Source: Paenibacillus wynnii
GTDB taxonomy: Bacteria; Bacillota; Bacilli; Paenibacillales; Paenibacillaceae
DNA: 64,000 nt
Direction of reading: 5' to 3'
NCBI RefSeq assembly: GCF_000757885.1
Contig: NZ_JQCR01000003.1
Location: 1 to 64,000, forward strand
The position numbers and the translations under genes were made by a program. Shown here piece by piece: positions 17,179 to 24,241 of this stretch (positions are counted from its first letter, which is position 1; the number at the start of each line of letters is the position of its first letter). Below the pieces are notes generated by a model. That model was given only the letters and a program-made list of their open reading frames with translations. It searched no databases and was not told the origin of the DNA.

Positions 17179-17607
17179 ATGTCTACACAGACTTTAGAAT
17201 GGAATTCATTTTTTGGTCAGGGGCGCCGCATTAAACCGGCAGCTGCTGTATTAGACATTAATAAATTGAGTAAAGAGGTTAAGGTTGCTCTATGCCGTAG
17301 GGAGACGGTTATTAAGGTAGCAGGCATTACGTTGCTGCTTTTAATTGGTCTACCTGGAACATCCCACGCTGCGACCGCGACCGGGATTGATATTGTTGCA
17401 GATAAGTTATATAAGAAGCTACTCAATGTTGGAAAGTGGGTCATTATCATTAAGGGCGGAATTGATACTATCCAGAACGCTGTACAGGGTGATCTGCAAG
17501 CATCGAAAAAGAACTTCCTCGGTTATCTCCTTGTTTACATTGTGCTCTGGGCGCTGCCGTGGGGGTTGAAGCAAGTAGACATTATGTTTGCAGACTTGGG
17601 GGCGTGA
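17179..17607 (+). CDS. TrbC/VirB2-like pilin, putative
   Basis: A 142 aa protein with a basic N-terminal stretch, then a long signal segment (about residues 42-60) ending in 'GLPGTSHA', a good signal peptidase site. The mature part (about 83 aa) has two membrane segments around a short loop ('WVIIIKGGIDTIQNAVQGD' and 'FLGYLLVYIVLWALPWGL'). This matches the plan of VirB2/TrbC pilins of type IV secretion. ATG 17179 was preferred to 17173 because GGAGAGG abuts the first. It comes directly before a small membrane protein and a VirB4-like ATPase, which supports the call. Sequence identity to VirB2 is not shown. Confidence 0.5.
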   Translation: MSTQTLEWNSFFGQGRRIKPAAAVLDINKLSKEVKVALCRRETVIKVAGITLLLLIGLPGTSHAATATGIDIVADKLYKKLLNVGKWVIIIKGGIDTIQNAVQGDLQASKKNFLGYLLVYIVLWALPWGLKQVDIMFADLGA

Positions 17608-17611
17608 TCAT

Positions 17612-17842
17612 ATGAATCCAATTATCGAGAGTATAAAAGAACAATCCCGGGAAGCTACTAAGGAAATCCTAATTGGGGCGTTCGTAGGGCTGAAAGATGT
17701 CGTTGTCGATATGTCGTACTCAATCGCGTTGATTGGTGGAGGACTGTCTATCGTGCTGTACGTAGCTGGCTGGACAAAGGGGAAGCGCTGGACCAGTCTT
17801 CTGGTTGTCGGGTATACGCTCATTAAATATTTACTGGGGTGA
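17612..17842 (+). CDS. Small membrane protein of conjugation-like module
   Basis: A 76 aa protein: an amphipathic N-terminus (about 1-25), then two hydrophobic segments ('MSYSIALIGGGLSIVLYVAGW' split, about 32-52, and 'TSLLVVGYTLIKYLLG' at the C-terminus). In size and place it resembles VirB3-type or other small inner-membrane parts of type IV secretion, but no family motif is seen. ATG 17612 follows GGGGGCGTGATCAT, and its stop overlaps the GTG option of the ATPase gene. Confidence 0.5.
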   Translation: MNPIIESIKEQSREATKEILIGAFVGLKDVVVDMSYSIALIGGGLSIVLYVAGWTKGKRWTSLLVVGYTLIKYLLG

Positions 17843-17847
17843 TTGGT

Positions 17848-20217
17848 ATGAAGGCAATCAAGTTTAGTCAGGCGCTGCAGATCATCCATCCGGAATATGT
17901 ATATCTTCGACTCAAGCCCAGTAACGGGATCCGGAATAACAATACCCATAAACTCGCCAGGGTGATTGCCTCCCTCTATAAAAACGCAGTGGCATCTGTA
18001 AGGAAGGAAGAGGAGAAAGTTATCCGGGTGCTTGGCAAAGAGTTGGCGGTACCTACTGCCGTATCCTACTCTCTGCCAGCAAAAGTGGCCTATATGATCT
18101 ATATTGAAAAGCAAAAGGTTGAATTTTATTTCATCCTCCCGCGGCAGCACCTAACTTTCCTACGGGAGAAACTGGGAGATGTCTGGCCAGGGTTGACCAT
18201 TGAAGAAGTGCAGGTGCTGCCAGTGTTCGGAGAAGGGGCTGCCCGTTATTATCTGTCATATGCAAAAGAGGATGCCCTGAGCTTGGCTGTAGACCGCCGC
18301 AGTAACGACTGGTTAACCTCTTCTCTAAATACGATCGAGGGAATGGAGGAAGGAGACCGAGCGAGCGTGCTGATTAATCTTATGCCTACTTCACAATTCT
18401 CCTGGAGAAGTTCATACCGGGCAACAATAGAGAAGGTGCGGCATGGAATGCCAGTAGACCGTGACAAAATGGGCACTGGCTATCTTCTGCGTATGGTTGT
18501 TTCTATGCTGACAGGCTTAGCGGCAACGGTTAGTGAGGTGCTGGGTGGTGAGCGAAAGGAATCAGCAGCGAATCCTTTTGAAGGGCTCCTACATCGGCTC
18601 AACGGTGGAGGGAGGATCAGCGAAGCAACGGAGCGAAAGGCCACGGCACCCATAGTTAATACTCAACTAGTTGTGCTGAGTGAGAGCGTAGACGTACTTA
18701 GGCAGCGCAATACCGCAAGGAGCCTGTCGCAGAGCTTTGATACAGTTTCGGGGGATAATAGCTTGGTGCCGCGACCGTTTCGCGGAACAACGAGGTATAC
18801 AGATTACTTACTGCACGGCGCAACCGTCAATAAGATGGGGGATGAAGAGTGTTCCAATTTCTTGGCTTTAGCCGGTCGTGATCTCTTGGATCGATATGAT
18901 TTTATAGATAAGGTTGAGACGCAGGAAACAGAGGTCCCGGCTGATCTGCAACAAGGTGTCATGCGGATAGGTGACAATAGGTTCCGGGGTAATGACCAGC
19001 CGGCCTACCTCAGTAACGATTCCGAATATAAAAACCTCACTCTCGTATTGATTGGGCCTACACGGGCAGGGAAATCCACTTTGATCGGTAATTTGAGTCA
19101 TGATGCAATAGCGGCGGGCGAATGTGTAGTCATCTTTGATTACGTTAAAAACTGCGAGCTGAGCAGTGAGGTGTCTGCATTATTCCCTCCAGCAAAAACA
19201 CTTACTATTGACTGCGGCAACATAAAGACCATGCAAGGCCTTGGATATAATGAGGTTGGCAGCAGCGCGGATCCATTTATCCAGTATGATAATGCTAAAA
19301 AACAGACCACGCAGCTCATGACCTTGATCAATAGCATCAATGCTGATGATACCAGGCTGAGCGCCAAGATGGAGCGCTATCTAACTAGTGCGGCACTTGT
19401 GGTCTTTGTGTCTACAGGTAGTATACGAGATGTGTTCGGTGTGTTACAGGACCATGAGGTGCGACATAAGTTCATCAATATAGTACCGGCTTCCCAGGTT
19501 GAAAACCTGGCGGAGTATATTGGTAGCCTGCGGGAGTTGGATGAATACAAAGAGGTTAAGGTCAAAGAGGACGGCGTAACGAAGTCATACCCGGAGCTGA
19601 TTGGCACGAAGGAACATCTTATCACCGGGGTCATAGATCGGTTAAACAAACTCAAGGCCAATACTTATATGGAGATGATGCTTAAAAAGTCCACTGTAGG
19701 GAACATTGACCTGGCGAAGAAACTGCAGAAGAATCAACTAATTACAATCCGAATGCCGGAAACGATGTTTAGCACAGACGGTGAACGCGATGTATACACG
19801 ACCTATTGGATAACTAAGCTCTGGCTTGCATTACAGGCGAGAGGGCAGCAGGTTCCAGACCGCAATAAACTGACCAAAGTAAATATCGTATTTGATGAGC
19901 TTTACCAAGTCCAAAACACTGAAAAGTTTTTGACGGGCATCCTTAGCCGCCTGGCTAAATTCGGAGCGAAACCCATCATAAGCTGCCACTATTTGAATCA
20001 GTTAAGGTATATCCGGGAAGAGCTCAGAAGTGCTAATGCCTCCTATATGCTCATAAGTGGCTGTGATAAAAAGAATTATGCAGAATTGAAGGATGAACTG
20101 GCTCCCTTTGAGCTGGAGGATCTGCTTAAGCTGCCCCGATTTCGGAGTATGAATTTGATTAAGAACAAAACCGGATATGCTCGATTTATTACTACCTTGC
20201 CCAAGCCGATACAATGA
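17848..20217 (+). CDS. VirB4/TraG-like conjugation ATPase
   Basis: A 789 aa protein. The N-terminal 400 residues are unlike known domains by eye and may dock to the membrane complex. The motor domain has Walker A 'GPTRAGKST' at 403-411 and Walker B 'VNIVFDELY' with D683-E684, followed by a 'PIISCHYLNQLRYI' sensor-like stretch, the pattern of VirB4/TraG/HerA-FtsK ATPases. ATG 17848 follows GGGGTGATTGGT; GTG 17839 would add three residues. It ends the module and is closed by a strong terminator. No relaxase, VirB6 or coupling protein is recognised nearby, so the machine is minimal or a remnant, or uses host or distant parts. Confidence 0.7.
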   Translation: MKAIKFSQALQIIHPEYVYLRLKPSNGIRNNNTHKLARVIASLYKNAVASVRKEEEKVIRVLGKELAVPTAVSYSLPAKVAYMIYIEKQKVEFYFILPRQHLTFLREKLGDVWPGLTIEEVQVLPVFGEGAARYYLSYAKEDALSLAVDRRSNDWLTSSLNTIEGMEEGDRASVLINLMPTSQFSWRSSYRATIEKVRHGMPVDRDKMGTGYLLRMVVSMLTGLAATVSEVLGGERKESAANPFEGLLHRLNGGGRISEATERKATAPIVNTQLVVLSESVDVLRQRNTARSLSQSFDTVSGDNSLVPRPFRGTTRYTDYLLHGATVNKMGDEECSNFLALAGRDLLDRYDFIDKVETQETEVPADLQQGVMRIGDNRFRGNDQPAYLSNDSEYKNLTLVLIGPTRAGKSTLIGNLSHDAIAAGECVVIFDYVKNCELSSEVSALFPPAKTLTIDCGNIKTMQGLGYNEVGSSADPFIQYDNAKKQTTQLMTLINSINADDTRLSAKMERYLTSAALVVFVSTGSIRDVFGVLQDHEVRHKFINIVPASQVENLAEYIGSLRELDEYKEVKVKEDGVTKSYPELIGTKEHLITGVIDRLNKLKANTYMEMMLKKSTVGNIDLAKKLQKNQLITIRMPETMFSTDGERDVYTTYWITKLWLALQARGQQVPDRNKLTKVNIVFDELYQVQNTEKFLTGILSRLAKFGAKPIISCHYLNQLRYIREELRSANASYMLISGCDKKNYAELKDELAPFELEDLLKLPRFRSMNLIKNKTGYARFITTLPKPIQ

Positions 20218-20218
20218 C

Positions 20219-20258
20219 AAAACCCCGTCAGCTGTTTAAGCCGGCGGGGTTTCGTCTT
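20219..20258. terminator. Two-way terminator between convergent genes
   Basis: AAACCCCGTC (20220-20229) pairs with GGCGGGGTTT (20243-20252), followed by a T-rich stretch. It overlaps the last codons of the XRE gene on the minus strand. Confidence 0.7.
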
Positions 20259-20454
20259 TTGTGTGTTCAACAACTTCATGTAATGGTACTCCAAAATGAT
20301 TGCAGGTCTTATCCAATACCTCCATAGATACATATTCGCCTTTCCCCATTTTAGCCAAGGTCGCCGAAGAGATACCAAGTGATACCCGATATTCCGTTTT
20401 GGACATATCTCTGTCCACGAGCAGCCGCCATAGTGGTTTGAATGAGAAGCCCAT
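20236..20454 (-). CDS. XRE-family transcriptional regulator
   Basis: A 72 aa Cro/CI-type protein (MGFSFKPLWRLLVDRDMSK...). The helix-turn-helix lies at about residues 12-50 ('MSKTEYRVSLGISSATLAKM' type segment), followed by 'MEVLDKTCNHFGVPLHEVVEH'. I chose the second ATG (20454) because AAAGGAG nearly touches the first. It is divergent from the promoter at 20524-20552, whose -35 lies inside a perfect inverted repeat, the likely operator. Proteins of this sort (HTH_26 type) often repress a small operon on the other strand. Confidence 0.75.
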   Translation of the reverse strand: MGFSFKPLWRLLVDRDMSKTEYRVSLGISSATLAKMGKGEYVSMEVLDKTCNHFGVPLHEVVEHTKDETPPA

Positions 20455-20517
20455 AAACATGCTCCTTTCTTATTAATATGTGTAAATTATAAAAGATAAT
20501 ATTTAGAAAGGCAAACA

Positions 20518-20552
20518 AAACATTTGACATAATGTTTAATAAAGGTTATATT
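20518..20552 (+). promoter_or_regulatory. Strong promoter with operator over the -35
   Basis: TTGACA (20524-20529), 17 bp, TATATT (20547-20552). The -35 is embedded in AAACATT-TGACAT-AATGTTT (20518-20537), a perfect seven-base inverted repeat, fit for the divergent XRE protein. Confidence 0.65.
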
Positions 20553-20600
20553 ATGTTTAGGAAGTAAAACACAATGAAATGTTAGGGAGGATAAGCGGAT

Positions 20601-20768
20601 ATGGATATCTGGAGTAATAACGCATGTCTTGGATATATTATCGCGGCGTTGGAGAGAAAGGGCTGGAGCGAAGATCAGATCCGGCAGGTGGTGGGGGCAG
20701 TGTACACAGAGTTTGATTTTAAAACTGTTGAAGAGGCTCGGCAGATTTATAACAAATCATTTTATTGA
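20601..20768 (+). CDS. Unknown 55 aa protein
   Basis: A short protein (MDIWSNNACLGYIIAALERKG...) starting 10 bp after AGGGAGG and driven by the promoter at 20524-20552. It is largely helical, with a segment 'WSEDQIRQVVGAVYTEFD' that resembles small phage or plasmid proteins with a predicted helical hairpin. No family is recognised. It is the first gene behind the XRE-controlled promoter. Confidence 0.55.
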   Translation: MDIWSNNACLGYIIAALERKGWSEDQIRQVVGAVYTEFDFKTVEEARQIYNKSFY

Positions 20769-20775
20769 CCGCCTG

Positions 20776-20898
20776 ATGATGGCCCAAGGGATAGGGGCCG
20801 AAACGGTACCGCTGGGAAGCGTGTCCGTCGCGGATATCCGCCAAGAGCTTGGCTATGCATGGCCCGGCCTTAACATAAATAACACTTTGGATATTTGA
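20776..20898 (+). CDS. 40 aa ORF, possible fragment related to the ATPase N-terminus
   Basis: A 40-codon ORF in the same direction, 7 bp after the previous stop. Its 'IRQELGYAWPGLNI' is similar to 'LREKLGDVWPGLTI' near residue 110 of the VirB4-like ATPase (R..LG..WPGL.I). It may be a remnant of a second copy or a small partner with a shared motif. There is no strong ribosome site, so it may depend on coupling or be a relic. Confidence 0.35.
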   Translation: MMAQGIGAETVPLGSVSVADIRQELGYAWPGLNINNTLDI

Positions 20899-20909
20899 AG
20901 GGTGATACC

Positions 20910-21155
20910 ATGAAAATAGAAGAATTGTCTAAGGGCCTGCAAGTACGGATCGCAGAAGGTCACGGTAGCGGCCATGGTGGGAGGTCGGGAGTAGTGATTG
21001 ATGTCGGTACCTTCAAACTACTTAATGGATCGGGGAGCATTACAGGAGCTAAGGTTGATATAGGAGAGCCTTTGCTTGTCCAGGTTGCTGCTAAAGATTT
21101 GAGCCCGTTAAAGGAAAAACCGAGGAAAAAAGGGTGGGGTGAATTCGATGTGTAA
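20910..21155 (+). CDS. Unknown 81 aa protein
   Basis: Starts at ATG 20910 after GAAGGGTGATACC; a TTG five codons earlier is possible. The sequence has a small beta-barrel feel ('LQVRIAEGHGSGHGGRSGVVIDVG', split over about 10-33) with a glycine/histidine-rich loop, and ends in a basic stretch (KEKPRKKGWGEFDV). No family is recognised. It probably belongs to the XRE-controlled unit that begins at 20601. Confidence 0.5.
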   Translation: MKIEELSKGLQVRIAEGHGSGHGGRSGVVIDVGTFKLLNGSGSITGAKVDIGEPLLVQVAAKDLSPLKEKPRKKGWGEFDV

Positions 21156-21266
21156 ATGGTAAAAAACATCGTCTGGCGGCGTATTTAAAAGCGAAATTTA
21201 CTATACGGGTTGAACATTGATAGATATACTTAAGCTATTGAATAAATTGTCAGGCGGTGTTGTTTT

Positions 21267-21893
21267 ATGTCGTGGACTCCAGTATTGTTTATGATTTTTT
21301 CAACCTTGGAAACATTCGCTTTATATTTCCTCATAATGACATTATTCCGATTTAAGTGGGCGCGTCATGTGTGGGAAGCGTTGTTTATTATCCTTTTTCT
21401 GAATTTGCAAAGTTATCTTTTGCGTAATGAACTTGATATGCCGAGTTTCGCGCCGCTGGTTTTAGTGATTGTTTTTATATTGTTCTTTGCTTTAAAAGTA
21501 AAAATGCCATTGGTTCTTAGTGTGATTGCAACCATATCAGGATTCGTTATTTTTACATTGGTACAAACCATTATACTTCTCGGCTATTTTGGGTCAATTA
21601 GCAGTATTGATAATAATGCCTCAAATGGGTACTTGCTTCAATTTATAACATCAATAATAATCATACCGGTATGCTGGCTTTCCTACGTAAAAGGTAAGGG
21701 ATTCACATACGATTATGAAAAGTTGAGATTTAAGCTGGAGGATGTTGTTTTAACTACGTTGGTTGTTCTCTTTTTACCAGGAGTTTCTTTATTGTTTTAT
21801 TTCAAAGAGCTTTACTTAAACATTGTATTGTTTATGGGCTTGTCAATGTTTTTGCTGGCGTATTCGAGTAGAAAGGAAAAAGAAGATGATTGA
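21267..21893 (+). CDS. AgrC-like membrane sensor lacking a kinase domain
   Basis: A 208 aa integral membrane protein with six or seven hydrophobic segments (about residues 6-27, 36-52, 60-76, 80-106, 120-140, 158-178, 182-200) and a short charged C-terminus. The size and arrangement match the N-terminal peptide-sensing half of AgrC-type histidine kinases, but the frame ends before any DHp/ATPase domain and no kinase follows. Its 3' end overlaps agrB by 8 bp. In LytTR regulatory systems (such as HdrRM of streptococci), a membrane protein holds a LytTR protein inactive; this protein could do the same for the LytTR protein at 22570. The start follows CAGGCGGTG. Confidence 0.55.
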   Translation: MSWTPVLFMIFSTLETFALYFLIMTLFRFKWARHVWEALFIILFLNLQSYLLRNELDMPSFAPLVLVIVFILFFALKVKMPLVLSVIATISGFVIFTLVQTIILLGYFGSISSIDNNASNGYLLQFITSIIIIPVCWLSYVKGKGFTYDYEKLRFKLEDVVLTTLVVLFLPGVSLLFYFKELYLNIVLFMGLSMFLLAYSSRKEKEDD

Positions 21894-22401
21894 TAGGGCC
21901 GCGCTATTGATAGCAACGAAGATTAAAGAAAAAGTGCCAGATCATCAGGCAAGCGTTGCTGTAATGAAATTCTCACTGGAGATAGTTATTAATACAGTTT
22001 CGATAATCTTTTTTACTTTACTCGTTTCAATATTTACGGGTAACACGAAAGAGGCAGCAATTGCTCTGATTTCATTCGCTGTTCTCAGACAAGTGTCTGG
22101 TGGGAAACATTTAAATTCAAGTGTTTCGTGTATCTTAATAACGACAACTATGTTCACAGCAATAACATTTGTGAATATAAACACTTTCTGGCAACTAACC
22201 TTAAACATTCTAAGTTTAATTTTAGTATTGGTTTATGCACCTTCTCGCATTGAGAAACAAAGCAGAATTTCGAGAAAGTATTATCCATTGTTAAAGGTAA
22301 TATCTTCAATAATTATTATCAGTAGTTTTTTAATATCAAATCCAACATTAACACTAACGTTCTTTGTACAATCGTTTAGCTTGATTAATTTGAGGAGGTG
22401 A
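21886..22401 (+). CDS. agrB: AgrB-type accessory gene regulator protease
   Basis: A 171 aa membrane protein of the AgrB family, which trims and cyclises the AgrD peptide and helps export it. The catalytic pair is in place: H75 in 'RQVSGGKH' and C82 seven residues later, the same spacing as H77/C84 of Staphylococcus aureus AgrB. Several membrane segments follow. The start ATG 21886 overlaps the preceding gene, and the agrD start lies 7 bp after the stop, with GAGGAGGTG inside the end of agrB. The tight packing shows a single transcript of sensor-like protein, processing enzyme, signal and regulator. Confidence 0.85.
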   Translation: MIDRAALLIATKIKEKVPDHQASVAVMKFSLEIVINTVSIIFFTLLVSIFTGNTKEAAIALISFAVLRQVSGGKHLNSSVSCILITTTMFTAITFVNINTFWQLTLNILSLILVLVYAPSRIEKQSRISRKYYPLLKVISSIIIISSFLISNPTLTLTFFVQSFSLINLRR

Positions 22402-22408
22402 TAGACAA

Positions 22409-22552
22409 ATGAAAATCTATAAGTACAAAAACATGTTTAAGGTGTGGACTGGAGCAGCTAGTCTCCTATCGCTTATGGCTGTTATTCTGGTGAGCACTGC
22501 AAGTGTATTTTATGTTCACCAGCCTGAAACGCCAGAAGAATTGTTGAAATAA
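22409..22552 (+). CDS. agrD: AgrD-type cyclic peptide autoinducer precursor (serine type)
   Basis: A 47 aa precursor with the three AgrD parts: an amphipathic basic leader (1-15), a hydrophobic stretch (16-31) and the core with an acidic recognition tail. The core S32-V-F-Y-V36 is followed by HQPETPEELLK, the usual 'QPE.PEEL' tail of Gram-positive AgrD proteins. The ring residue is serine rather than cysteine, so a five-residue lactone (not thiolactone) is predicted. It has its own strong ribosome site. It is too short to appear in most ORF calls. Confidence 0.8.
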   Translation: MKIYKYKNMFKVWTGAASLLSLMAVILVSTASVFYVHQPETPEELLK

Positions 22553-22569
22553 AAACTGGAGTGGGGAAA

Positions 22570-22968
22570 ATGAATGAAGTAGCTAGGACAATAACAGTGG
22601 ACGATGCGTTGAAAGGCAATAAAAAACTTACTTCAATAGCAATCGACAGTATAAATTTTATGGAATCAGACAAAACGATAAAGCGTATTGCGATTCACAC
22701 GCCTGATGGAGTTTTTTATACAATTGGATCGCTAACATATTGGTTTTCATCGTTAACCGACACAGGGTATGATTTTATTAAAGCGGACCGCAATGTTCTG
22801 ATTAACGTTTCGAATATACGTGAAATGGACAAGGGCTATAACAAAGCGTATTTTTCAACAGAAAACGACGCAGGCTGCTTTTTATCAGAAAAGGGATATG
22901 CGAAAGTTAAAGCCAAGATAATGAAAGAAGCATACAATGTTAAGTTTCTTGAGTCGCCAATATGGTGA
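22570..22968 (+). CDS. Stand-alone LytTR DNA-binding regulator
   Basis: A 132 aa protein, almost entirely a LytTR domain: 'IDSINFMESDKTIKRIAIHT', then 'SLTYWFSSLTDTGYDFIKADRNVL' (split), then 'LINVSNIREMDKG' and a C-terminal 'FLSEKGYAKVKAKI' helix. LytTR domains bind direct repeats in promoters. There is no receiver domain, so control by phosphorylation is not expected. This makes it unlike AgrA. Start ATG 22570 follows GGAG nine bases upstream; GTG 22561 overlaps that site. It closes the agr-like operon and is followed by a terminator that overlaps its stop. Confidence 0.8.
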   Translation: MNEVARTITVDDALKGNKKLTSIAIDSINFMESDKTIKRIAIHTPDGVFYTIGSLTYWFSSLTDTGYDFIKADRNVLINVSNIREMDKGYNKAYFSTENDAGCFLSEKGYAKVKAKIMKEAYNVKFLESPIW

Positions 22969-22981
22969 CTCATTTTTTTTT
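22951..22981 (+). terminator. Terminator of the agr-like operon
   Basis: GAGTCGCC-AATAT-GGTGACTC stem followed by eight Ts; it includes the stop codon of the LytTR gene. Confidence 0.8.
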
Positions 22982-23198
22982 GCATATTATAACATTGTTG
23001 CTTTGCAAGATGTTGTCGAAACGTGGCATAAAATTTTCAAGAACTAGATTTTTTCGGGGAAATGAACTCTGTTGAGTTTACAATAATTAGATGATTTAAT
23101 AGATATATATTCGTCGGGTGAAAAATCGTTGACAAAAAGGCATTCCTCTCCTTCAATCGGGTCGAGCTGTCGGGGAGTAGTAAATCTACTCCAGCCTG

Positions 23199-23429
23199 CT
23201 ACGCTTCAACGAATACATAAAGATCGGCTTCTACACATCCAAGAGTAAGACATATTGCTCTACTAACTAGAGGGTTGAGTTTTTTCTTGCCCCTCTCGTA
23301 AGCAGATATGGATGTATCAGAAATTGACAAGCCATATCTTTGCATCAACGCTTCAGAAAGAGCTAATTGGCTCAATCCCTTAGCTTCCCTCAGATTGCGT
23401 AGCCGGCACTCCCCTAAGCTGAGTGCCAT
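23199..23429 (-). CDS. XRE-family transcriptional regulator
   Basis: A 76 aa Cro/CI protein with a clean helix-turn-helix at residues 11-65: 'LRNLREAKGLSQLALSEAL', 'ISDTSISAYERGKKKL', 'LVSRAICLTLGCVEADLY'. The start follows ATAGGAGGTAATT. It is divergent from the small XRE gene at 23648 and lies near the right end of the inserted DNA. A short inverted repeat GGAGTAG/CTACTCC sits just after its stop at 23174-23192. The target is unknown; it may control element functions. The 230 bp between the agr-like operon and this gene hold nothing else that I can support. Confidence 0.75.
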   Translation of the reverse strand: MALSLGECRLRNLREAKGLSQLALSEALMQRYGLSISDTSISAYERGKKKLNPLVSRAICLTLGCVEADLYVFVEA

Positions 23430-23647
23430 AATTACCTCCTATGGTAAATAGAAAGGATCGGTGATTGATCGAATTATATCATACTGAAAAACTTGCTGCA
23501 CTACATAAGGAATAGGTTCGCCCTGGCAGACGAACCCATTCAAAAACGTTTAGATAAATTTACATGAATAGCATACCATGTGATGCCAAAAAAGTACTTT
23601 TGAGTTTTTGTAATATTACATTACGAATTAAGGGGAGCGGTATACTG

Positions 23648-23854
23648 ATGAAAATAAATGTTATAAATAAAAGCAGACTATGCGAGTTAAGAAAGAATCG
23701 CGGGTACAGCATAAAGGATGTGTCGATAATGTTAGGAATTACAGAAAAAGGAATGGTGGATATCGAAGAAAAACCGTCCGAAGTTTCAATTCAATTGGCG
23801 GCAAAGTTAGCAAGATTTTATAACATGCCAACTAGCATGATTACTTGGAATTGA
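23648..23854 (+). CDS. Small XRE-type helix-turn-helix protein
   Basis: A 68 aa protein: 'RLCELRKNRGYSIKDVSIML', 'ITEKGMVDIEEKP' and 'SIQLAAKLARFYNMPTSMIT' form a Cro/CI-like fold. I chose ATG 23648 because AAGGGGAG lies 10-15 bp upstream; the longer frame from 23564 has no ribosome site. It is the last gene of the inserted DNA, only 30 bp before the truncated catalase, where recombination directionality or excision regulators often lie. Confidence 0.65.
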   Translation: MKINVINKSRLCELRKNRGYSIKDVSIMLGITEKGMVDIEEKPSEVSIQLAAKLARFYNMPTSMITWN

Positions 23855-23879
23855 AGCAAATAAAGTTGTGCCTCATCAT

Positions 23880-23890
23880 ACATAAGGCGA
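23880..23890. other. Probable right junction of the integrated element
   Basis: Homology to manganese catalase starts at the codons for G-D-P (about 23886) and is preceded at once by an in-frame TAA (23883-23885). Everything to the left is accessory. The other half of the catalase gene is not in the window, so the left junction and the core repeat cannot be read. Confidence 0.6.
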
Positions 23891-24092
23891 CCCATTGGCT
23901 GATCTTTACGAGGATATTGCCGCTGAGGAAAAAGCCCGGGCTACATACCAGTGGCTGATCGACATGACGGATGATGTGGATTTACAGGACAGCTTGAAAT
24001 TCTTGCGGGAACGGGAAATTGTGCATGCCCTGAGGTTTAAGGAAGCGGTTGAGATTGTTAAAGAGGATATGGAGTATAAGCGGGTGTATTAA
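23886..24092 (+). pseudogene. Manganese catalase, C-terminal fragment
   Basis: About 68 codons matching the C-terminus of manganese catalases (YdbD/YjqC/CotJC type, normally 190-280 aa): 'GDPLADLYEDIAAEEKARAT' and 'LREREIVHALRFKEAVEI'. The second-shell motifs that carry the metal-ligating Glu (AAEEKAR) and His (EIVHALRF) are present, but the first metal-binding half is missing. TTG 23895 could start a 65 aa peptide, though there is no ribosome site, so it is probably silent. In Bacillales such enzymes are often spore-associated. The gene was probably split by insertion of the element to its left. Confidence 0.75.
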
Positions 24093-24097
24093 TCATC

Positions 24098-24141
24098 AAG
24101 CGGCGACTGGTTCCGTCAGGAATCCGGAGCTGCTTTTTTTT
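24098..24141 (+). terminator. Terminator after catalase fragment
   Basis: Imperfect hairpin AGCGGC...GCTGCT with nine Ts, probably the original terminator of the catalase gene. Confidence 0.6.
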
Positions 24142-24241
24142 TGAGGGTAAGAGACCGGATAACTTGCGCCCTCTCCAATAACAGGCTACACTTTTGGATA
24201 AAAGCCCTTAGACGGGGATAGCCGAGGAGCATGGGAGAATT

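Noticed and set aside
17608..18150. 180-codon minus-strand frame opposite the module genes
   Set aside because: Lies against two supported plus-strand genes and lacks a ribosome site or recognisable motifs.
20895..20909. TTG start five codons before the 81 aa gene
   Set aside because: It would overlap the only good ribosome site, which is well placed for ATG 20910.
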